Of a DNA stretch of 64,000 bases, positions 25,096 through 34,422 are shown piece after piece. The notes under the pieces are model-generated. The model ran no database searches and was not told the origin of the DNA. It saw nothing but the letters and a program-made list of their open reading frames with translations. A program made the position numbers and the translations under genes. This DNA is from Roseovarius sp. SCSIO 43702 (GTDB taxonomy: Bacteria; Pseudomonadota; Alphaproteobacteria; Rhodobacterales; Rhodobacteraceae). How positions within the stretch are numbered: position 1 is the first letter of the stretch; each line of letters opens with the position of its first letter. The DNA lies in the NCBI RefSeq assembly GCF_019599045.1, contig NZ_CP080623.1:1572501-1636500 (forward strand), in the 5' to 3' direction.

Positions 25096-25610
25096 GCGCG
25101 CGCCTGTTCGCGCTTGAGCTTGACCATCTTGCGCGTGATGAGCTGGCGTTTCATGGCGCCGAGGTAATCAATGAAGAGCTTGCCGTCGAGGTGGTCGATC
25201 TCGTGCTGGACGCAGGTGGCCCAGAGTCCGTCGAATCCGGCGCGATGTTCCTCACCGTCAAGACCCATCCACCGCACCTCGACCTCGGCGGGGCGCGTCA
25301 CCTCGGCGAATTGCTCGGGGATCGAGAGGCACCCTTCCTCGTAGACGTTCGTCTCGTCCGAGGAGGCCAGTATCTCGGGGTTGACCATCACCTGCGGCGC
25401 GGGCTCGGCATCCTCGTCCTTCTCGCAATCCATCACGATGAGCCGGCTCAGCACGCCCACCTGCGGCGCGGCGAGGCCGATGCCGGGCGCGTCATACATC
25501 GTCTCGAGCATGTCCGCGGCGAGCGTCCGCAGCTCGTCCGTGATGTCCGGCACCGGCGCGCAGACCTTCTTGAGGCGCGGGTCGGGATGGATGAGAATGG
25601 GGCGTTTCAT
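25092..25610 (-). CDS. def: Peptide deformylase
   Basis: A 172-aa metalloenzyme that removes the N-formyl group from new proteins. All three motifs are canonical: GIGLAAPQ (43-50), EGCLS (92-96) and QHEIDH with H136, E137 and H140. The family-typical start MKRPILIHPDPRLKKV fixes the ATG at 25610. It is the first gene of def - degenerate def - fmt - small membrane protein on the minus strand. It is divergent from the MalY/PatB gene with a 98-bp gap. Confidence 0.96.
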   Translation of the reverse strand: MKRPILIHPDPRLKKVCAPVPDITDELRTLAADMLETMYDAPGIGLAAPQVGVLSRLIVMDCEKDEDAEPAPQVMVNPEILASSDETNVYEEGCLSIPEQFAEVTRPAEVEVRWMGLDGEEHRAGFDGLWATCVQHEIDHLDGKLFIDYLGAMKRQLITRKMVKLKREQARA

Positions 25611-25708
25611 GGCGCCTCATTTAGGCCATCGACCCAGCCCGCGCAACGCCCCTTGCACCCGCGCGCGCATGGGATAGCTTGCGGCGCGCAAGGAAACGGA
25701 GCCATCCC

Positions 25709-26881
25709 ATGAATTTCGACGAGATCATCGACCGACGCCACACCCATTCCGCCAAGTGGGACAGCATGGAGGGGATCTACGGCGTCTCGTCCTCGGACGG
25801 TCTGGCCATGTGGGTGGCGGACATGGATTTCCGTCCCCCGGCCTGCGTTCAGGAGGCGGTGGAGCGCATGGCGGCGCATGGCATCTACGGCTATTACGGC
25901 GAGGATGCGAGCTATCGCGACGCGATCCGCTGGTGGATGCGCGAACGCCACGGCTGGGACGTGGCGCGCGACGAGATCTTCTCGACCCACGGCCTCGTCA
26001 ACGGCACCGGGCTTTGTGTCGATACCTATACCGAACCGGGCGACGGGGTGGTGCTCATGACACCCGTCTATCACGCCTTCGCGCGCGTCATCAAAGCCGC
26101 GGGACGCCGGGTGATCGAATGCCCGCTCGCCCTTGCGGGCGACCGATACGAGATGGATTTCGACGCGTGGGACGCGCAGATGGACGGCTCGGCGCGGATG
26201 CTCATCCTCTGCTCGCCGCACAATCCCGGCGGCCGCGTCTGGACACGTGACGAGCTTCGCGGCGTCGCCGAGTTCTGCCGCCGCCACGACCTGATCCTCG
26301 TCTCGGACGAGATCCACCATGACCTCGTGATGCCGGGGCGCACGCATGTTCCCATGCCGCTTGCCGACGAGACGATCCTCGACCGGCTGGTCATGATGAC
26401 GGCGACCACCAAGACCTTCAACATCGCCGGAAGCCATGTCGGGAACGTCATCATCCACGACGAGACCCTGAGAAAACGCTTCGCCGCGCGCATGGCGGGC
26501 CTGGGCATCTCGCCCAATTCATTCGGGATCTTCATGGCCGAGGCCGCCTATTCGCCCGAGGGGGCGGAGTGGGTGGATGCGCTCGTCCCCTATCTCGACG
26601 GCAACCGGCAGGCGTTCGAGGCGGGCATGAACGCCATTCCCGGCGTCCGGGCCATGCCGCTCGAGGCCACCTATCTCACCTGGGTCGATTTCTCCGGCAC
26701 CGGGATGGAGAGGGCCGAGGTGATCCGCCGGGTGCAGGACGAGGCGCGCATCGCGCCGAACCACGGACCGACCTTCGGCAAGGGCGGCAAGAGCTTCCTG
26801 CGGTTCAACGTGGCCATGCCGCGTGCGCGGGTGAACGAAGCGGTCGAGCGGTTGCAGGAGGCGTTCTCGGACCTGCAATGA
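25709..26881 (+). CDS. MalY/PatB-type PLP-dependent C-S lyase (cystathionine beta-lyase family)
   Basis: A 390-aa fold-type I aminotransferase-like enzyme. Features of the MalY/PatB group are WVADMDFRPPACV near residue 35, the Y-G-Y-Y turn, LCSPHNPGGRVW, SDEIHHDLV and the PLP lysine in TATTKTFNIAG. Members cleave cystathionine or other cysteine S-conjugates to pyruvate, ammonia and a thiol. The start at 25709 has GGAG 7 nt upstream. It stands alone, divergent from def. The true substrate cannot be read from context; metY elsewhere in the window gives only a loose link to methionine metabolism. Confidence 0.88.
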   Translation: MNFDEIIDRRHTHSAKWDSMEGIYGVSSSDGLAMWVADMDFRPPACVQEAVERMAAHGIYGYYGEDASYRDAIRWWMRERHGWDVARDEIFSTHGLVNGTGLCVDTYTEPGDGVVLMTPVYHAFARVIKAAGRRVIECPLALAGDRYEMDFDAWDAQMDGSARMLILCSPHNPGGRVWTRDELRGVAEFCRRHDLILVSDEIHHDLVMPGRTHVPMPLADETILDRLVMMTATTKTFNIAGSHVGNVIIHDETLRKRFAARMAGLGISPNSFGIFMAEAAYSPEGAEWVDALVPYLDGNRQAFEAGMNAIPGVRAMPLEATYLTWVDFSGTGMERAEVIRRVQDEARIAPNHGPTFGKGGKSFLRFNVAMPRARVNEAVERLQEAFSDLQ

Positions 26882-27000
26882 CCGTGCCGTCGCGCCCGCG
26901 ATCTTCACTTGCCGCGCCCGAGACCCCATCTTGGGGCGATGATGGCGAGACCTGACACCTTGCGACCCACGCGCCGCGCCGGCCGGATGGAGGGCTGCGC

Positions 27001-27543
27001 ATGATGCGCTGGCTCATCCGCGCCATGGCGCTCACGCTGCTCCTGCTGGTCGCGGTGGCGGTGGGGCGGCACCTTCTGGCGCCGGTACCGCCGGCGCCGC
27101 CCGTCCCGCTGCCGCCGCTTACCGGCACGATCGACCTCATCGAACTCGACAAGTCCGAACGCCGCCTCACCGTCTATCGCGATGGCGAGGCGCTGCGCAG
27201 CTACGAGGTCGCGCTTGGCCCGGAGCCCGAGGGCCACAAGCGCCGCCAAGGTGACGGGCGCACGCCCGAGGGGGAATACCGCATCGACCGCCGCAACCCG
27301 CAAAGCGCCTTTCACCTGTCGCTCGGGATCGACTATCCGCGGCCACAGGACCGCGCCCGCGCCGCCGAAGCGGGCGTCTCGCCGGGCGGTGACATCTTCT
27401 TTCACGGTCAGCCGAACCTCCTGCCGCATATCGAGCGGCGTGCGGGCGACTGGACAGAAGGGTGCATCGCGCTCACCAATGCCGAGATCGAGGAGCTCTG
27501 GCGCGTCACCCCCATCGGCACGCGCGTCGTGATCCGCCCCTGA
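27001..27543 (+). CDS. L,D-transpeptidase (YkuD family)
   Basis: A 180-aa envelope enzyme. An N-terminal membrane anchor/signal (about residues 5-25) and a short proline-rich linker precede a YkuD catalytic domain (about 42-178). The active-site motif is GDWTEGCIALTN with the nucleophile C155, and the partner histidine is in IFFHGQPN. L,D-transpeptidases make 3-3 cross-links or attach proteins to peptidoglycan. GxSxGC is usual; here Ser is replaced by Thr (W-T-E-G-C). It is convergent with the beta-barrel gene and its stop codon lies inside the terminal hairpin. Confidence 0.92.
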   Translation: MMRWLIRAMALTLLLLVAVAVGRHLLAPVPPAPPVPLPPLTGTIDLIELDKSERRLTVYRDGEALRSYEVALGPEPEGHKRRQGDGRTPEGEYRIDRRNPQSAFHLSLGIDYPRPQDRARAAEAGVSPGGDIFFHGQPNLLPHIERRAGDWTEGCIALTNAEIEELWRVTPIGTRVVIRP

Positions 27544-27572
27544 GCAGGAAAGCGCGCAGTCCTTCCTGCTCA
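27541..27572. terminator. Perfect 10-bp hairpin between convergent genes
   Basis: TGAGCAGGAA (27541-27550), a 12-nt loop, TTCCTGCTCA (27563-27572). The first TGA is the L,D-transpeptidase stop codon. It lies 20 bp from the barrel gene stop on the other strand and probably acts as a bidirectional transcript end. No long T run is present. Confidence 0.55.
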
Positions 27573-27591
27573 GCGGAAAAGCCGGGACGCC

Positions 27592-28266
27592 TCAGCGGGC
27601 CAGGTTGATCTGATAGCCGACGCTGATTTCCACGTGATTGGTCTGGACCTTGAAATTCCCCGCGGGGGCGCCGCTTCTGAGTGGGACATCGATGTCGTCA
27701 CTGAAGAGATAGCTGGTGCCGAGTGACAGCGTTCCCCGGTCGCCCATCTTGCGGAGAAACCGCAGGCCGAACTGACCATAGGGGGCATAATCACTCTTCG
27801 ATCCCCGAACGACGGTGTCGTTGGTCGAAACGTCGCGATACATCATGCCGAGGCCTGCGCCGGCTTCGGCACGCCAGACGCCGTCATCGTGAAACGGCGT
27901 CCATGCATTCACCCCGAGCCTGGCGGTGTCGATCGAGGTATTGTAGAAGAACGTCGGCGCCGGGAGGCCCGGAAAGCTTGCCGAACGGGTGCTGTAGTCG
28001 TCATACCACGCGAACTCGAGCTCGGGCGTGATCGACCTGCCACCGATCGTCCATTGGTCGCGCATTCCGAATTTCAAAGCGAGGCCCGCGGTATACGCTT
28101 GCTGGTTGTCATCATTCGAAAAGCCGCCCGCCGTATTGAAACCGCCAAAGTCCACCAGCGATCGCGCGCCGATCAGATCGAAACCGATATAGGCATCGCC
28201 GGCTTGCGCAGCCGTGGTGGTGCCGAACGAGAGTGCCGCCACGGCGGTCAAGAGAAATTTTTTCAT
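27592..28266 (-). CDS. Outer-membrane beta-barrel protein
   Basis: A 224-aa protein. A signal peptide (MKKFLLTAVAALSFGTTTAAQA) is followed by alternating-residue strands rich in Gly/Tyr/aromatics. It ends in HVEISVGYQINLAR, a barrel-like last strand, though it ends in Arg instead of Phe. Eight strands are likely, as in OmpW/OmpA-like small barrels. AAGGAG stands before the ATG at 28266. An upstream in-frame ATG (28287) is disfavoured because the Shine-Dalgarno would be inside the gene. The 188-bp region upstream is the AT-richest nearby and probably holds its promoter. Function unknown. Confidence 0.82.
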   Translation of the reverse strand: MKKFLLTAVAALSFGTTTAAQAGDAYIGFDLIGARSLVDFGGFNTAGGFSNDDNQQAYTAGLALKFGMRDQWTIGGRSITPELEFAWYDDYSTRSASFPGLPAPTFFYNTSIDTARLGVNAWTPFHDDGVWRAEAGAGLGMMYRDVSTNDTVVRGSKSDYAPYGQFGLRFLRKMGDRGTLSLGTSYLFSDDIDVPLRSGAPAGNFKVQTNHVEISVGYQINLAR

Positions 28267-28454
28267 CGACTCAAACTCCTTCCCCAACTGACCGTTGGAT
28301 AGCGCGGCCGTTTTGAGAAACCATCATTTTCCGGCCCGCCCGCGTCGGAATTTTTTCGCCTATCGTCATAATTGCAACGTGCTTGTCGCGGCAGGGGCGC
28401 GCCTGCCCGAATGCCTCGCTTCGGCATGCATGGTCCATCCGCACGCGAGCCCGA

Positions 28455-29153
28455 TCACCCGCGCTTGATGGCAAGCTCCACGGGTGCAAGTCCGTCGATG
28501 CGGCCGGTGAGCTTTGCGCCCGGTGTGACCGGCCCGACACCCGCGGGCGTGCCGGTCATGATGACGTCGCCGGGCATCAGGCGATAGTATTGCGAAAGGT
28601 GCGCCAGGATCTCGGGCACGGACCAGACCATGTCCGACAGATGCGCATCCTGCACCGTGCGGCCGTCCATCTCGAGCGTGATGCGCTGCTCGCCGATCTC
28701 TCCGAAGGCGGCGCGCGGCGTCAGCGCGCCGAGAATGGCGGCATTCTCGAAATCCTTGCCGAGATCCCAGGGTCGGCGCTTCTCCTTCGCCTGGCCCTGC
28801 AAGTCACGCCGCGTGAGGTCGATGCCGCTGCCATATCCCCAGACCGCCTCCATGACAGCGTCGCCCGCGACCCCGAAGAGCTCCGCGCCAAGCGCCACGA
28901 CGAATTCCATCTCGTAGTGGCAGTCTTGCGTGCCCGGCGGGTAGGCGATCTCGGATCCGGAAGGGCAGAACGCATGCGCGGACTTGGTGAAGTAGAAGGG
29001 CGCCTCGCGATCGACCTCGTTGCCCATTTCCGCGGCATGGGCGGCATAGTTGCGCCCGACGCAGAAGATGCGGCGCAGCGGGAATTGCTCGGGCCGGTCG
29101 GTGATCGCGACGCTCGGAACGGCGGGCGGGTCGAACAGATAGGCTTCGGTCAT
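28455..29153 (-). CDS. Fumarylacetoacetate hydrolase (FAH) family protein
   Basis: A 232-aa enzyme of the FAH/YcgM fold. It shows the family entry RRIFCVGRNYAAHAAEMGN, the metal-binding acidic strand HYEMEFVVALG (two Glu ligands), GYGSGIDLTRRDLQ and the late MTGTPAGVGPV loop. Close families are fumarylpyruvate hydrolases and acylpyruvases. No aromatic-degradation genes are adjacent, so an acylpyruvase or oxaloacetate decarboxylase role is equally possible. It is divergent from the DUF1045 gene (95-bp gap). Confidence 0.9.
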   Translation of the reverse strand: MTEAYLFDPPAVPSVAITDRPEQFPLRRIFCVGRNYAAHAAEMGNEVDREAPFYFTKSAHAFCPSGSEIAYPPGTQDCHYEMEFVVALGAELFGVAGDAVMEAVWGYGSGIDLTRRDLQGQAKEKRRPWDLGKDFENAAILGALTPRAAFGEIGEQRITLEMDGRTVQDAHLSDMVWSVPEILAHLSQYYRLMPGDVIMTGTPAGVGPVTPGAKLTGRIDGLAPVELAIKRG

Positions 29154-29248
29154 GCGTCATCTCCCTGCATTTCGCCGGATTTATGCGCGCCGTGCGGCCC
29201 GAGGTCAAAGGGATTGGCGGGCGGAGACGATCCGTGGCATCAGGCGCC

Positions 29249-29935
29249 ATGCAGTTCTCGCGCGTCGCCATCTACCACAGCTTTGCCCCGGCCCCCTGGT
29301 CCGACTGGGCGACGCGCTGGCTGGGCCATGATCTCGCGACCGGGGCGCCGGTCGGTCCGCCCCCGAACCTTGCCGCCGCCCCGGCAGCCTGGACCGAGGC
29401 GCCTCGCCGCTACGGGCTTCACGCGACGTTGAAGCCGCCATTCGTGCTCGGGGGAGGGTCAAGAGACCTGCGCGCGGAGTTCCGCCAATTCTGCGACGGG
29501 CGGGCCCCCGTGACCGTGGGCGCGTTGCGCCTTGCACCCCTGGGCCGATTCCTGGCCCTCGTGCCCGAGAGGCAGCCGGCCGCGTTGTCCGAGCTTGCCG
29601 CGCGGGTCGTGCGCGACTTCGACCGTTTTCGCGCGCCGCCGTCCGACGCGGAGCTCGACCGGCGCCGCGGCGCGGGGCTTGCGCCGCCGCTCGAGGAGAA
29701 CCTGCGCCGCTGGGGCTATCCGCACGTGATGGAGGCCTTTCGCTATCACGTCACGTTGACCGGGAAGTTGCCGCGCGCCGCACGGGACGACGCGCGGGCC
29801 ATCCTAGAGACCCATCTCGCGCCGCTCCTGCCGCAAAGCCTCACGCTCGACGCGCTGAGCCTCGTGGGCGAAGACGCAGAGGGCCGCTTTCATCTCGTGG
29901 AGCGGCGGGCGCTCTCGGGATCCGGTGGCGGTTAG
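29249..29935 (+). CDS. DUF1045 protein, 2H-phosphoesterase-like
   Basis: A 228-aa protein with the two H-x-T-x motifs of the 2H phosphoesterase superfamily: YGLHATLKPPF near residue 55 and YHVTLTGKL near residue 170. DUF1045 proteins are usually found in phosphonate (phn) gene clusters and are thought to act on a phosphoribosyl intermediate. No phn genes are next to it here. The only other phosphonate-associated family in the window is the TIGR03364-like oxidase at 34423. The start at 29249 (MQFSRVAIYHSF) is chosen over a 22-codon-longer frame. Confidence 0.85.
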   Translation: MQFSRVAIYHSFAPAPWSDWATRWLGHDLATGAPVGPPPNLAAAPAAWTEAPRRYGLHATLKPPFVLGGGSRDLRAEFRQFCDGRAPVTVGALRLAPLGRFLALVPERQPAALSELAARVVRDFDRFRAPPSDAELDRRRGAGLAPPLEENLRRWGYPHVMEAFRYHVTLTGKLPRAARDDARAILETHLAPLLPQSLTLDALSLVGEDAEGRFHLVERRALSGSGGG

Positions 29936-30052
29936 CCGGGCTGCCTCGGCGGGTTTTCTCCCGTATCAAACGGCGTGCGGTTGGGGTATCGTGCCGCGAT
30001 ACGACGCGCCGCCCCGCTTTTCCCGAACTTGCCGTCTTCCGAGGCCACCGCT

Positions 30053-30589
30053 ATGACCCGAGCCATGACCGATGCCCCCCGACGCTCACTCACCCGTGCC
30101 GACTGGCTTGCCGCCGGGCGCGCCGCGCTGGCGGCGAGCGGCCCCTCCGCGCTGGCCGCCGAACCGCTCGCGCGGGCGCTTGGCACCACGAAGGGTTCGT
30201 TCTACTGGCATTTCCGCGATCTGCCGGCGTTCCAGGACGCGCTCATCTCGCATTGGGAGGCGGGGGCGCTCACGGCATTGACCGAACCCTCCGGCGACAC
30301 CGCGCCCGAGCGGCTTCGCGCGCTCGCGGCGATCATTGCCACGCCCGACGCGACCGAGACGGCGATGCGCAGCTGGGCGCTGGGGCGGCCCGCCGCCGCG
30401 GAGGCGCTGGCGCGCGTGGATGGCGCGCGGCTCGATCTTCTGCACGCTCATTTGCGCGCCATCGGGATCGGCAACCGGGGCCTTGCGCGCATCCTGCGCG
30501 GGGCCGCGACCGGCATCGCCGCGCTCGGGGACGAAAGCGACGGGGACGATATCGTGTCGCTCGTCGATCTCATCCTCGCGCTGCGTTAG
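30053..30589 (+). CDS. TetR/AcrR-family transcriptional regulator
   Basis: A 178-aa regulator. The N-terminal helix-turn-helix spans about residues 12-60, with the family spelling LARALGTTKGSFYWHFRDLPAF. The C-terminal half is an all-helical ligand-binding/dimer domain. The ATG at 30053 is preceded by GAGG; ATG at 30065 is an alternative. The target is not obvious. It follows the DUF1045 gene on the same strand by 117 bp, and its stop codon is part of a palindrome shared with the convergent TRIC gene. Confidence 0.88.
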   Translation: MTRAMTDAPRRSLTRADWLAAGRAALAASGPSALAAEPLARALGTTKGSFYWHFRDLPAFQDALISHWEAGALTALTEPSGDTAPERLRALAAIIATPDATETAMRSWALGRPAAAEALARVDGARLDLLHAHLRAIGIGNRGLARILRGAATGIAALGDESDGDDIVSLVDLILALR

Positions 30590-30600
30590 GCCAAGGCCTA
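30587..30600. other. Palindrome containing both stop codons of convergent genes
   Basis: TAGGCC-AA-GGCCTA. The left TAG ends the TetR gene and the right CTA is the TAG stop of the minus-strand TRIC gene, leaving 8 bp between the coding regions. Confidence 0.6.
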
Positions 30601-31218
30601 GCGGGGCGGGCGGGTTCGGTAGACGGGCAGGCGCCAGCCGAAGGCGAGCGAGCCCGCACGGAGCGCGAAGGTGATCACGCCGCAGGCGCCAAGGGCCAGG
30701 ACCGGGTCATCCATCAGATCGGCCACGATGACGGCCGCGAGCGACCCGGCGAAGGCGGCGGTCACGTAGAGTTCGCCCTCGCGCAGGACGAGCGGCACCT
30801 GTCGCACCACAACGTCGCGCATGAGCCCTCCCAGGCAGCCCGTCGCCATTCCCATCAACACCACGATCACCGCGGGCTTGCCCATCTGGAGCGCGAAGCC
30901 CGCGCCGGCGGGCGCCGCCACCGCGAGCGCGAGCGCGTCGAGCCAGCGCAGCCAGCGATAGCGGCTCTCGACCAGGTGGGCGGTGAAGAAGATGAACACG
31001 GCCGCCGCGACGGCGATGAAGATGTAGTCGGGGTTGTCGACCCAGAAGATCGGGTAGCGGTCGAGCAGCACGTCGCGCACCGTGCCCCCGCCGACGCCGG
31101 TGAGCGCCGCGAGGAAGGCGAAGCCCACGATGTCGAGCTGTGCGCGGCTCGCCACCAGGGCGCCGGTCAGCGCGAAGACCGCGACCGCGCCGTAGTCGAG
31201 CAGCGCCAGCGGGGTCAT
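30598..31218 (-). CDS. Trimeric intracellular cation channel (TRIC/UPF0126) protein
   Basis: A 206-aa membrane protein with seven hydrophobic helices arranged as two homologous three-helix units. The glycine-rich motif of each unit is visible: [12 protein letters not shown] near residue 41 and [12 protein letters not shown] near residue 127. Prokaryotic TRIC homologues form trimeric cation-permeable channels. The ATG overlaps the rnhA stop (ATGA), so it is translationally coupled to rnhA as the last gene of a four-gene minus-strand unit. Its physiological role in bacteria is unsettled. Confidence 0.88.
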   Translation of the reverse strand: MTPLALLDYGAVAVFALTGALVASRAQLDIVGFAFLAALTGVGGGTVRDVLLDRYPIFWVDNPDYIFIAVAAAVFIFFTAHLVESRYRWLRWLDALALAVAAPAGAGFALQMGKPAVIVVLMGMATGCLGGLMRDVVVRQVPLVLREGELYVTAAFAGSLAAVIVADLMDDPVLALGACGVITFALRAGSLAFGWRLPVYRTRPPR

Positions 31219-31679
31219 TTTCCCGCTCCCGTCTTGAAGGGTGCCATCCCGGCGCGGGCGAGCGCGTCGGCGCGCTCGTTCTCGGGGTGGCCCGCGTGGC
31301 CCTTGACCCATTCCCATGTCACGTCGTGGCGTGCCGCGGCGGCGTCGAGGCGCTGCCACAGTTCGACATTCTTCACGGGTTTCTTCGCCGAGGTCTTCCA
31401 GCCGTTGCGCTTCCAGCCGTGGATCCAGCCGGTGACGCCGTTCTTCACGTATTGGCTGTCGGTCACGATGGTCACGGTCGAGGGTTTGCTCAGCGTCTCG
31501 AGCGCGGTGATGGCGGCCATGAGTTCCATCTGGTTGTTGGTGGTGACGGCCGCGCCGCCCGAAAGCTCGCGCTCCTTGACGACGGTGTCGCCCTCGCGCG
31601 CCTGCATCAGCACGCCCCAGCCGCCGGGGCCGGGATTGCCGGAACAGGCGCCGTCGGTATAGGCGATGAGGTCAGGCAT
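31215..31679 (-). CDS. rnhA: Ribonuclease HI
   Basis: A 154-aa enzyme that cuts RNA in RNA-DNA hybrids. Catalytic acids are in [16 protein letters not shown] (D9), NNQMELMAA (Glu), VTDSQYV (Asp) and ENERADALA (Asp). The basic protrusion/handle [20 protein letters not shown] is present, as in E. coli. It overlaps the TRIC gene by 4 bases and lies 63 bp from the upstream methyltransferase gene on the same strand. Confidence 0.96.
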   Translation of the reverse strand: MPDLIAYTDGACSGNPGPGGWGVLMQAREGDTVVKERELSGGAAVTTNNQMELMAAITALETLSKPSTVTIVTDSQYVKNGVTGWIHGWKRNGWKTSAKKPVKNVELWQRLDAAAARHDVTWEWVKGHAGHPENERADALARAGMAPFKTGAGK

Positions 31680-31742
31680 GGCGGGGGCGGGACTTGGTCA
31701 TCATGGGGCGTGCTGTGCCGGGAATCGCGGTGCGATGCAAGC

Positions 31743-32336
31743 CTAGCCCCTGCTGGTGATCGTGATCCACGGGGCGGGCGTGCCGTCGAGCCCGGTCTCG
31801 ACCCCGCTGCGGGAGGTGAAGGGCACGAGGCCCGCGTCGCGCAGGAGCGATGTCAGTTCGGGTTCGGTAACGTAGGTGTAGAGCCGGCCGATGGCGTCGC
31901 GCGCCTCGCCCGTGCCCGTCTTCATGCCGATGTGGAAGAGCCCGCCGGGTTTCAGCGCGCGCCGGAGCGCCGAGAGGTGGCGGGGCAGATCGGCGCGCGG
32001 GGCGTGGAGGAGCGAGAAGTTGGCCCAGATCCCGTCGTAGAGGTCTTGGCCGTCGATGTCGTCGAAGCTGGCCTGACGCGCGGTCACGCCGGGATGGGCG
32101 CCGGCGAGGCGCACCATCTCGGCGCTGGCATCCGTGGCGGTGACGCAGAGGCCCGCATCGGCCATCGCCGCCGCCGCGCGCCCCGGCCCGCACCCCAGAT
32201 CGAGAACCGTCGCGCCCTCGGGGAGCGCCGCGATGAAGGCCGCGAGGGCGGTGTCCTGCGCGCCGGTGGAGAAGCGTTGCGCGTAGTCGGCGGCGCGGGC
32301 GTCATAGACGGCGACGGTTTCGCGGTCGATGCTCAT
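31743..32336 (-). CDS. Class I SAM-dependent methyltransferase
   Basis: A 197-aa Rossmann-fold methyltransferase. Motif I is ATVLDLGCGPGRAAAAMA (about residue 42). It is followed by the acidic end of strand 2 (VTATDAS) and by DGIWANFSLLHAPRADLP, the typical post-motif region. The substrate cannot be inferred. Its start overlaps the stop of the DUF3429 gene (ATGA), so the two are coupled. Confidence 0.88.
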   Translation of the reverse strand: MSIDRETVAVYDARAADYAQRFSTGAQDTALAAFIAALPEGATVLDLGCGPGRAAAAMADAGLCVTATDASAEMVRLAGAHPGVTARQASFDDIDGQDLYDGIWANFSLLHAPRADLPRHLSALRRALKPGGLFHIGMKTGTGEARDAIGRLYTYVTEPELTSLLRDAGLVPFTSRSGVETGLDGTPAPWITITSRG

Positions 32337-32809
32337 GCGGTGATGGTGACGAAGAGGCAGGCGAGGACCACGCCGGTGAGCAGGAGGCGGAGCGGCATCC
32401 ACCAGTTCGGCGCGGCGCCCCAGCGGGCGAAGAGCCAGTCGAGGGGAAGAATGGCCAGGAACCCGACCATGAGCGCAAGCCCCGCCCTGTCCGGCCCGCC
32501 GCCCGTGGTGAAGAACACCCAGAGCGCGGGCAGAACCGAAAGCCCGTAGCCTAGCACGGCGCGGCGGCCATCGAGCCTCGTGGCGAAGCCCCAGAGCACG
32601 CCCGACATGAAGGAAAGGATCACCGCGCCGTAGAAGAGCGCCACGTAGGGGCCGACGAAGCGCGGGCCGATCGTGGCGGTGGTCCAGTTGCCGAGCGGCT
32701 CGGAATAGAGCGTGGCGACGCCCCACAGGAAGGGCAGAAGGCCCGCGAGCCCGAGGAGCAGGGGTGCTCGGGGGAGGGTCGTTGCGGGAGGGGTCGGGTC
32801 GGGTGTCAT
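32333..32809 (-). CDS. DUF3429 membrane protein
   Basis: A 158-aa protein with five hydrophobic helices and the family features LLLGLAGLLPFLWG and FYGAVILSFMSGVLWGF. The function is unknown. It is the first gene of the DUF3429 - methyltransferase - rnhA - TRIC unit. The ATG at 32809 is preferred to longer in-frame starts, which would add an unconserved, charged stretch. Confidence 0.83.
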   Translation of the reverse strand: MTPDPTPPATTLPRAPLLLGLAGLLPFLWGVATLYSEPLGNWTTATIGPRFVGPYVALFYGAVILSFMSGVLWGFATRLDGRRAVLGYGLSVLPALWVFFTTGGGPDRAGLALMVGFLAILPLDWLFARWGAAPNWWMPLRLLLTGVVLACLFVTITA

Positions 32810-32979
32810 GAGTGAAGGGATAGGGCAATCTTGACGGAAATCACCATCCGCGCGGTGGCGCGGGTCGGCGGGGGCGTTTTCTTGCAGGAAAACGGGGCAA
32901 AAAATCGCAGTTTTGCCGGGGCGGGATTGACCGTGGGGGCCTGGCTGGTGTGGATTCGGACGAAAGAAGGAGATCTTGA

Positions 32980-33339
32980 ATGAAACATCGTCTTGCGACT
33001 TTTGCAATTCTCGCCTGGGCCGGCTCGGCCGCGGCCCAGCCGGTGGCGGATCCGAATGGCCATGTGTCGGGTCAGTTCGGCGGCACGGAACTCGATATGC
33101 CCGCCCTGTGCGAGAAGGCGCCCATCGCCGTGGTGCGCACGCATGACGGTGCGGATGCGCCGGGGGTCGAGATCGCGTTGCCCGGCAGGGTGGCCAGCAT
33201 CGAGGTCAGGACAGGCGATGCGACCCATCAATTCGGGAAGACCGTCGAGGTGGAGGAATTTCCCGTGACGCTCGAGGGCACGGTCGACGGGGTCGACTAC
33301 GCGCTCACGCTCGACTGTCCGGCGGACTTCGCGGACTGA
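32980..33339 (+). CDS. Small secreted protein of unknown function
   Basis: A 119-aa protein with a clear signal peptide (MKHRLATFAILAWAGSAAAQ) and a mature part of about 99 residues rich in beta-strand pattern and acidic residues. Two cysteines (LCEKAP and TLDCPAD) could form a disulfide. AAGGAGAT, 7 nt before the ATG, gives a strong ribosome site. It is convergent with ispH, 22 bp apart. I do not recognise a family; it is probably periplasmic. Confidence 0.72.
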   Translation: MKHRLATFAILAWAGSAAAQPVADPNGHVSGQFGGTELDMPALCEKAPIAVVRTHDGADAPGVEIALPGRVASIEVRTGDATHQFGKTVEVEEFPVTLEGTVDGVDYALTLDCPADFAD

Positions 33340-33361
33340 AGGGGCCTGTTTCGGGGTGGGC

Positions 33362-34315
33362 TCAGGCGGTTTCGCGCAGGACGCGGGGCACCTTGAAATG
33401 CACGTTCTCGGTCGCGGTCTCGACCTCTTCGACGGTCACGTCGAACCGGGCGCGCAACGCGTCGATCACCTCGTCCACCAGCACCTCGGGCGCGGAGGCG
33501 CCGGCGGTGACGCCGATGGAGCGCACCCCGTCGAGCGCGCGCCAGTCGATGTCGGCGGCGCGCTGGACAAGCTGGGAATAGCTGCATCCGGCCTTGGCGC
33601 CCACCTCGACCAGGCGGCGGGAGTTGGACGAGTTGGGTGCCCCCACGACAAGCATGGCCTGGGCCTTGGCGCCGATGGCCTTGACGGCCTCCTGCCGGTT
33701 GGTGGTGGCGTAGCAGATGTCTTCCTTGTGCGGGCCGACGATGGACGGAAAGCGCGCCTTGAGCGCGGCGACGATATCCGCCGTATCGTCGATGGAGAGC
33801 GTGGTCTGGGTCACGTAAGCGAGCCGCGCCGGATCATCGACTGAGACCCGCGCCACGTCGTCCACGGTTTCCACCAGCAGGACGGCGCCGTCGGGCAACT
33901 GGCCCATGGTGCCTACCGTCTCGGGGTGGCCGGCGTGGCCGATCATGATGATCTGGAGGCCCGCGGCATTGTGGCGCTCGGCCTCGATATGAACCTTCGA
34001 GACGAGCGGGCAGGTGGCGTCGACGAAGATCATCTCGCGCCGCGCGGCCTCGGCGGGGACGGATTTCGGCACGCCATGGGCGGAAAAGATGACGGGGCGG
34101 TCGGCGGGACAGTCGTCGAGTTCCTCGACGAAGACGGCGCCCTTGGCGCGCAGATCGTCGACCACGTACTTGTTGTGCACGATCTCGTGGCGCACGTAGA
34201 CCGGCGCGCCCCATTTCTCGAGCGCGATCTCGACGATCTTGATGGCGCGATCGACGCCCGCGCAGAAGCCGCGCGGCGCGGCGAGGTAGAGGGTGAGGGG
34301 GGGCTTCGTGCTCAT
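33362..34315 (-). CDS. ispH: 4-hydroxy-3-methylbut-2-enyl diphosphate reductase
   Basis: A 317-aa [4Fe-4S] enzyme, the last step of the MEP isoprenoid pathway, making IPP and DMAPP. The three cluster cysteines fall in [13 protein letters not shown] (about residue 17), [12 protein letters not shown] (about 101) and AGCSYSQ (about 202). The active-site glutamate is in [13 protein letters not shown] context, and PNSSNSRRL binds diphosphate. The ATG at 34315 gives family length; the frame continues upstream without similarity. It is divergent from the FAD oxidase gene. Confidence 0.95.
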   Translation of the reverse strand: MSTKPPLTLYLAAPRGFCAGVDRAIKIVEIALEKWGAPVYVRHEIVHNKYVVDDLRAKGAVFVEELDDCPADRPVIFSAHGVPKSVPAEAARREMIFVDATCPLVSKVHIEAERHNAAGLQIIMIGHAGHPETVGTMGQLPDGAVLLVETVDDVARVSVDDPARLAYVTQTTLSIDDTADIVAALKARFPSIVGPHKEDICYATTNRQEAVKAIGAKAQAMLVVGAPNSSNSRRLVEVGAKAGCSYSQLVQRAADIDWRALDGVRSIGVTAGASAPEVLVDEVIDALRARFDVTVEEVETATENVHFKVPRVLRETA

Positions 34316-34422
34316 GAGGTTGCAGATAATGCCTGGCCGCGGTCGCGTCCACCCGTGCCGGGGCATTGACCTTGGCGCGCGACCCCGCGCAGGGTTGCGA
34401 GGCACGGGCGCGGAGGGAGCTC

